Program-made: the position numbers and the translations under genes
Part shown: piece after piece, positions 59,023-64,000 of the stretch
Layout: each line of letters opens with the position of its first letter
How positions within the stretch are numbered: position 1 is the stretch's first letter
The notes under the pieces: model-generated
Seen by the model: the letters and a program-made list of their open reading frames with translations, nothing else
The model's database searches: none
What the model was told of the DNA's origin: nothing
NCBI GenBank assembly: GCA_035762175.1
Contig: DASTPP010000400.1
Span: forward strand, 54,867-118,866
DNA length: 64,000 bases
DNA from: DASTPP01 sp035762175
GTDB taxonomy: Bacteria > Myxococcota_A > Polyangia > Polyangiales > Polyangiaceae
Direction of reading: 5' to 3'

Positions 59023-62000
59023 CCCGGCGCGGGCTCGTGGCGCTCGAGCCAGCGGTCGATCGCCGCGGCCAACCCCTCGACGTGCGGCGCCTGAACGACG
59101 CTCCGGTGATCGCCGGCGACGTCTTCGATCGCGAGGCCCGGCGCGAGCGGGCCCCAGCCGTGGTCGGGGCGTGGGCGCCCTTCGTCGCGGCCGGCGCGCG
59201 CGCGCAGCAGGAGAGCGGGGCCCGCGTAAGGGGCCGAACGGTAGGAGGCGAGGGCGCGGGCGTTGGCGAGCGCGACGCGCACGAGGGCCTCGGGGCGCAG
59301 GGCGGCGAGCTCGGCCGAGGCGCCCCGGGCCCCGAAGGCGCGCCCGCAGAGGTACGCGACGCGATCGCCCTCGGGGACCTGGCGGAGCTCGAGGGGCGTC
59401 ACCGGCTCGATGGCGTGGCCGGCGCGGCGGGCGAGCTCGTTGCCGAGGCCGGCGAGCCGCTCGAGCTCGCCCTCGGGCCCGAGGACTTCGCCGCCGGGGG
59501 CGAAGGCGTCGATGAGCACGACGGGCGCTAGGCCCTCGCCGGCCTGGGCGAGCTTTCGCGCCATCTCGAAGGCGACGGCGCCGCCCATCGACCAGCCCCC
59601 GAGCACGTAAGGCCCTCGCGGCCGGACGCGGCGCACCTCGTCGAGGTAGAGCGAGGCCATGGCCTCGAGATCGTCGAGGGGCGCCTCGCCCGCCTCGAGC
59701 CCGCGGGCGCGCAGGGCGTAGATCGGGCGCTCGGGGCCGAGCGCGCGGGCGAGCTCGCGGTAGGCGAGGGCGTGGCCCTCGACCGCGTGCACGAGGACGA
59801 GCGGCGCGCGCCGGCCCGAGGCGCGGAAGGTGTGTAGGTAGGGCGCGCCGGCGGCCTCGGGGGCGTCGAGGGCGGCGAGCAGCGAGGCCACCGTGGGGCG
59901 CTCGAAGAGGCGCGCGAGGGGCAGGGGGCGCCCGAGCGCCGCCTCGATGCGCGCGACGGCGCGCAAGGCCTTGAGCGAGTTGCCTCCCTGCTCGAAGAAG
60001 TCGTCGTCGACGCCGAGGGGGGCGACCCCGAGCGCCTCCTGCCAGATCGCGACGAGCTCTCGCTCGCGCTCGTCGCGCGGCTCGGCCCTGGGCGCGAGGC
60101 GTCGGGGGGCGGGCGCCGGGAGCGCGCGGTGGTCGAGCTTGCCGCTCGCGGTGGTCGGCAGCTCGTCGAGGCAGACGAAGTGCGCGGGCACGAGGGCGCC
60201 GGGCAGGCGCTGGCGGGCGAAGGCCTCGACGCTCGCCGCGACCTCTTCGGCGGCGCCGGCGCCGCCGGCGGGCACGAGGTACGCGACGAGATCGACGTCG
60301 CCCCCGGGCGCCGGGCGCGCGGCGACCGCGCAGGCGCGCAGGGCGCCGTGCGCGGCCAGCGTCGCTTCGATCTCGGCGGGCTCGACGCGGTGGCCCCGCA
60401 CCTTGACCTGCCGATCGAGGCGGCCGAGAAACTCGATCTGGCCGTCGTGCCGCCAGCGCGCCCGGTCGCCCGTGCGGTACAGGCGCGCGCCCGGCTCGCC
60501 CGCGAAGGGGTCGGGCACGAAGCGCTCGGCCGTCAGGGCGGGGCGGCCCAGGTAACCGCGCCCCACCGCGACGCCGCCGATGCACAGCTCACCCGCGGCG
60601 CCGGGCGGCGCCGGGCGGCCCTGGCGGTCGAGCACGTAGAGCCGCACGTTCGCGATGGGGCGGCCGATCGGCACCGGGCCGCCGTCGCGGCCGTCGTCGG
60701 GGCGGCAGGCCCAGGCGGAGACGTCGATGGCCGCCTCGGTCGGGCCGTATAGGTTGTGCAACTGCTGCCCGGGCGCGGCCGCCTCGAAGAAGCGCGCCAC
60801 GAGGTCGGCCGTGAGCGCCTCGCCGCTGCAGACGACGTGGCGCAGCGAGGCGGGCAGGGGCCGCCCGCCGAGCGCGCCGAGGAAGGCGCGCAGCATCGAG
60901 GGCACGAAGTGCACGACGCGCACGTCGTGATCGCCGATCGCGCGCTCGAGGTAGGCCGGGTCGCGGTGGCCGCCGGGCCGCGCCAGCGCGAGCGTCGCGC
61001 CGACGGCGAGGGGCCAGAAGAACTCCCAGACCGAGACGTCGAAGCCAGAAGGCGTCTTTTGCAGGACGCGCTCGCCCTCGCGCAAGGGGTAGGCGCTTTG
61101 CATCCACCAGACGCGGTTGACCACGGCGCGGTGCGTGTTGATGGCCCCCTTGGGTCGGCCCGTCGAGCCCGAGGTGTAGAGCACGTACGCCGCGTGCTCG
61201 GCCCGCGGCAGCGACGACTCGCCAGCGAAGAAGTCGACCACGTCGGGGCCGGCGTCGTCGCCCCCGGGCTCGCGATCGACGCAGAGCACGGGGCGGCCCT
61301 CGGCGGGCAGGCCACCGGCGAGCGAGCCCTGCGTGAGCAGCAGCGCGGGGTCGGCGTCGTGCACCAGGAACGCGAGGCGGTCGCGCGGGTGCTCGGGGTC
61401 GAGCGGCACGTAGGCCCCGCCCGCCTTGAGCACGCCGAGCAGCGCGACGACCAGGTCGATCGAGCGCTCGAGGCAGACGCCCACGCGCCGCTCGGGGCCG
61501 ACGCCGCGGGCCCGCAGGGCGGCGGCCAGCCGCTCGGCGCGCTCTTCGAGCCCGGCGTAGGTCAACGACCGGTCGCCCTCGACGATCGCGGTGGCGTCGG
61601 GGGCGCGCCGCGCCTGCGCCTCGAAGAGGTGGTGCAAGCAGGCGTCGCGGGGGAAGTCGGCTCGCGAGGCGTTCCAGGCGACGAGGGTGCGGTGCCGCTC
61701 GGCGCCGTCGAGCAGTTCGAGCTCGCCGATGGGTTTCTCGGGCGCGTCGAGCGCGCGCTCGAGGAGCCGGACGAAATGACGCGAGAGTCGCCGGATCGTC
61801 GCCGCCTCGAAGAGGCCGGCGTCGTACTCCCAGGTGCCCTCGAGCCCGGCCGGCGTCTCGTGGAGCTCGAGCATCAGATCGAGCTTCGCCGCGCCCGCCT
61901 CGGCCCCCGCCGGGCGCATGGTGAGCTCGGGCAGCGCGACGACGGGCGCGGGGGCGGCGTGCACCACCAGCATGGCCTGGAAGAGCGGCGTCAGGCCGAG

Positions 62001-64000
62001 ATCGCGCGGGGCCGAGAGCGCGTCGACGACCTGCTCGAAGGGCGCCTCCTGGTGGGTGAGGGCGGCGAGCGTCACGTCGCGCACGCGGCCGAGGGCGTCG
62101 GCGAAGGAGGGGTCGCCCGACAGATCGGTGCGCACGACGAGCGAGTTGATGAAGCAGCCGACGAGGGGCTCGAGCTCGGGGCGGCTGCGCCCGGCGACGG
62201 GGGTGCCGAGGGCGAGGTCGGTCTGGCCGCTGTAGCGGTGCAAGAGCGCCTTGAGCGCGGTCGCCAGCACCATGAAGGGCGTCGCGCCGGCCTCGCGGGC
62301 GAAGGCGCGGAGGCGCGCCGACAGCGCGTGATCGAGGGCGATCGCTTCGTGCCCCGCCTGGCGGCTGGCGGACGCCCCGCGAGCCCGGTCGAGGGGCAGC
62401 TCGAGCGGGGGCACGCCCGCGAGCGTGCGCCGCCAGTAGTCGAGCTCGGCCCGCGCCGCGGGCCCCGCGAGCCGCTCGCGCTGCCAGGCGGCGTAGTCGG
62501 CATACTGCAGCGGCAGCGGGGGCAGCTCGGCGGGCCCGCCGTGGGCGAAGCCCTCGTAAAGGACGAGCAGCTCTCGCGCCAGGATGCCGCCCGACCAGCC
62601 GTCGGTCACCGCGTGGTGCAGGTTGATGACGAGCAGGTGCTCCCGCTCGCCCGTCGCGACGAGCAAGGCGCGGGCCGGCGGCCCTTCGTCGAACGAGAAG
62701 GGGCGACGCACCTCGGCCTCGGCCAGGGCCCGGGCGGCCTCGGCCCGCGCCGCGGGGGCGAGCTCGCGCAGATCGACGAAGCGCGGGCGCAGCGAGAACG
62801 AGGGGTCTACCTCCTGCACGGGCCCGCCCGCCCCGAGCGAGATGATGCTCCGGAGCACCTCGTGGCGCCCGGCGAGCGCGTCGAGCGCGCGCCCGAGCGC
62901 GTCGCGGTCGAGCACGCCCTCGAGCCAGAGCGCCAGGGGCACGTTGTACGCCGGGCTCTCGGGCGAGAGCCGCTGCAGCAGCCAGAGGCGCTCCTGCGCC
63001 GAGCTGAGGGGCGCCGGGCCCGCGGGGCCTTCGCGGCGGCGCAAGGGCGGCTCGCTGGCTCCGGGCGGGGCGGCGTCGATGCGCGCGGCGAGCGCGGCCA
63101 GCGTGGGCGCCTCGAAGAGGGCCCGCAGGGGCAACTCGACCCCGAACGCCGAGCGTACGCGCGCGACGAGGCGCGTCGCCAGCAGCGAGTGGCCCCCCAG
63201 CTCGAAGAAGTGATCGTTCGACCCCACCTGCTCGACCCCGAGCAGCTCTCGCCAGAGGGCCGCGAGCTCTCGCTCGGCGGGCGTGCGGGGCTCGACGCGG
63301 GCGGGCCGCGACGAGGCGGGGTCGGGCAGGCGGGCGCGGTCGAGCTTGCCCGAGGGCAGCAGCGGCCAGTCGTCGAGCTCGACGATGGCCGAGGGCACGA
63401 ACGCCGGCGGCAGCGAGGCGCGTAGCTGCCGCTCGAGGGCGGCGACGTCGCCCCCCTCGACGCTCACGTAGGCGACGAGGCGCCCGCCGCGCAGGGCCGC
63501 CGCGGCCCGCCGCACGCCGGGCAGCGCCGAGAGGGCGGCTTCGACCTCGCCGAGCTCGACGCGGTGGCCGCGCACCTTCACCTGGTGGTCGGCGCGGCCG
63601 AGAAACTCGAGCCTCCCGTCGGGCAGGCGGCGCACGAGATCGCCGGTTCGGTAGAGCCTCGCGCCGGGCTCGGGCGAGAAGGGGTCGGGCACGAAGCGCT
63701 CGGCCGTCAGCGCCGGCCGGCCCAGGTAGCCTCGGGCGACGCCGACGCCGCCCACGCAGAGCTCGCCGGGCACGCCGGGGGGCGCGAGCTCGCCTCCGGC
63801 CTCGAGCACGTAGAGCCCCACGCCGGCGAGGGGGCGGCCGAGCGTCGGCCCGGGCCAGTCGCGCACGCGGGCGGCGGTGGCGTCGACGGTGCACTCGGTG
63901 GGCCCGTACAGGTTGTAGGCCTCGAGCCGCTCGGCCGCCCCGAGCGCGGCCCAGAGCGCGGGGTCGACGGGCTCGCCGCCGACGAGCACCTTGAGCCCGG
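59019..64000 (-). CDS. Nonribosomal peptide synthetase, C-terminal part (A-T-C-A-T-TE)
   Basis: 1660 codons to the right edge; the N-terminus lies beyond. Order: partial adenylation domain (LKVLVGGE to TASGKL-like end), carrier FELGGHSLLATRL (~63190), condensation domain with HHAVTDGWS (~62600), full adenylation domain (YTSGSTGRPKG, FDVSVWEFFW, LYGPTEAAID, LYRTGDRARW), carrier EQGGNSLKALR (~59975), thioesterase with GGWSMGG (~59595) and terminal GDHRSVVQAPH. The second A-domain code reads D-V-W-H-V-S-L-I-D-K by alignment to GrsA, one residue from the serine code, so the last residue is probably Ser. Released by TE. Confidence 0.9.
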   Translation of the reverse strand, partial: GLKVLVGGEPVDPALWAALGAAERLEAYNLYGPTECTVDATAARVRDWPGPTLGRPLAGVGLYVLEAGGELAPPGVPGELCVGGVGVARGYLGRPALTAERFVPDPFSPEPGARLYRTGDLVRRLPDGRLEFLGRADHQVKVRGHRVELGEVEAALSALPGVRRAAAALRGGRLVAYVSVEGGDVAALERQLRASLPPAFVPSAIVELDDWPLLPSGKLDRARLPDPASSRPARVEPRTPAERELAALWRELLGVEQVGSNDHFFELGGHSLLATRLVARVRSAFGVELPLRALFEAPTLAALAARIDAAPPGASEPPLRRREGPAGPAPLSSAQERLWLLQRLSPESPAYNVPLALWLEGVLDRDALGRALDALAGRHEVLRSIISLGAGGPVQEVDPSFSLRPRFVDLRELAPAARAEAARALAEAEVRRPFSFDEGPPARALLVATGEREHLLVINLHHAVTDGWSGGILARELLVLYEGFAHGGPAELPPLPLQYADYAAWQRERLAGPAARAELDYWRRTLAGVPPLELPLDRARGASASRQAGHEAIALDHALSARLRAFAREAGATPFMVLATALKALLHRYSGQTDLALGTPVAGRSRPELEPLVGCFINSLVVRTDLSGDPSFADALGRVRDVTLAALTHQEAPFEQVVDALSAPRDLGLTPLFQAMLVVHAAPAPVVALPELTMRPAGAEAGAAKLDLMLELHETPAGLEGTWEYDAGLFEAATIRRLSRHFVRLLERALDAPEKPIGELELLDGAERHRTLVAWNASRADFPRDACLHHLFEAQARRAPDATAIVEGDRSLTYAGLEERAERLAAALRARGVGPERRVGVCLERSIDLVVALLGVLKAGGAYVPLDPEHPRDRLAFLVHDADPALLLTQGSLAGGLPAEGRPVLCVDREPGGDDAGPDVVDFFAGESSLPRAEHAAYVLYTSGSTGRPKGAINTHRAVVNRVWWMQSAYPLREGERVLQKTPSGFDVSVWEFFWPLAVGATLALARPGGHRDPAYLERAIGDHDVRVVHFVPSMLRAFLGALGGRPLPASLRHVVCSGEALTADLVARFFEAAAPGQQLHNLYGPTEAAIDVSAWACRPDDGRDGGPVPIGRPIANVRLYVLDRQGRPAPPGAAGELCIGGVAVGRGYLGRPALTAERFVPDPFAGEPGARLYRTGDRARWRHDGQIEFLGRLDRQVKVRGHRVEPAEIEATLAAHGALRACAVAARPAPGGDVDLVAYLVPAGGAGAAEEVAASVEAFARQRLPGALVPAHFVCLDELPTTASGKLDHRALPAPAPRRLAPRAEPRDERERELVAIWQEALGVAPLGVDDDFFEQGGNSLKALRAVARIEAALGRPLPLARLFERPTVASLLAALDAPEAAGAPYLHTFRASGRRAPLVLVHAVEGHALAYRELARALGPERPIYALRARGLEAGEAPLDDLEAMASLYLDEVRRVRPRGPYVLGGWSMGGAVAFEMARKLAQAGEGLAPVVLIDAFAPGGEVLGPEGELERLAGLGNELARRAGHAIEPVTPLELRQVPEGDRVAYLCGRAFGARGASAELAALRPEALVRVALANARALASYRSAPYAGPALLLRARAGRDEGRPRPDHGWGPLAPGLAIEDVAGDHRSVVQAPHVEGLAAAIDRWLERHEPAPG

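Noticed and set aside
60589..63894. 1101-codon open frame beside the NRPS on the same strand
   Set aside because: Alternate-frame shadow; all NRPS motifs are in the other frame.

Overview
The window is very GC-rich (well over 70% by eye), gene-dense DNA with strong G/C third-position bias. It looks like a Polyangiales-type myxobacterium (Myxococcota). Supporting signs are many lipoproteins whose Cys is followed by Gly/Ala/Pro-rich linkers, FIST, DUF4394, DUF4397, DUF481 and FG-GAP/HYR surface proteins, an AgmX-like C-terminus, a MYXO-CTERM-like tail, a site fitting the Myxococcus LexA box, and an NRPS. This assignment is inference; there is no rRNA or other phylogenetic marker.

Layout. 1-7.9 kb: a FecR-like protein cut by the left edge, an RNase Z-like hydrolase, a GATase, and an OsmC / DCC / DUF481 run. 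8.6-12.3 kb: a two-component system followed by an OPT transporter, both preceded by the same palindromic element. 12.5-17 kb: YceI, a dead cupin gene, an ArsR-type gene, a divergent LysR/DoxX pair and a VOC-ArsR-SRPBCC operon with 4-bp overlaps. 17-25.4 kb: lipoproteins, a GAF histidine kinase, FIST and a fused aldolase/dehydrogenase. 25.5-27.5 kb: a decayed, probably acquired ImmA/PIN pair followed by two unusual tandem-repeat arrays. 27.5-30.5 kb: DUF72 facing a four-gene alkylation-repair-like operon (sigma factor, Ogt, 2OG oxygenase, Ada Zn domain). 30.6-37.5 kb: YjgN/M48 pair, a large FG-GAP/HYR lipoprotein and a lipoprotein metallo-beta-lactamase-fold enzyme. 37.7-46.3 kb: a zinc-ribbon protein behind a LexA-like box, GNAT, YHS, membrane proteins, DUF4394 and an ALDH7-type dehydrogenase. 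46.3-52 kb: an initiator-tRNA-like sequence with a wrong anticodon loop, a long hairpin, a kelch lipoprotein, a GcvR-like ACT protein, a dihaem lipoprotein and a stretch of pseudogenes. 52-59 kb: a multi-sensor kinase, a polytopic membrane protein, DUF2383 and DUF421. 59-64 kb: the end of an NRPS (A-T-C-A-T-TE) running off the right edge.

Two themes recur. First, tandem repeats of 33-38 bp begin inside the 3' end of a gene and carry copies of its stop-codon region downstream (OPT, DUF4397 and Cys-rich genes). Second, many small genes are broken by a single in-frame stop or frameshift (cupin, PIN, SLOG fragment, trypsin fragment, a conserved hypothetical). The most unusual structure is the 43-bp array at 26920-27221, whose core alternates in orientation from unit to unit.
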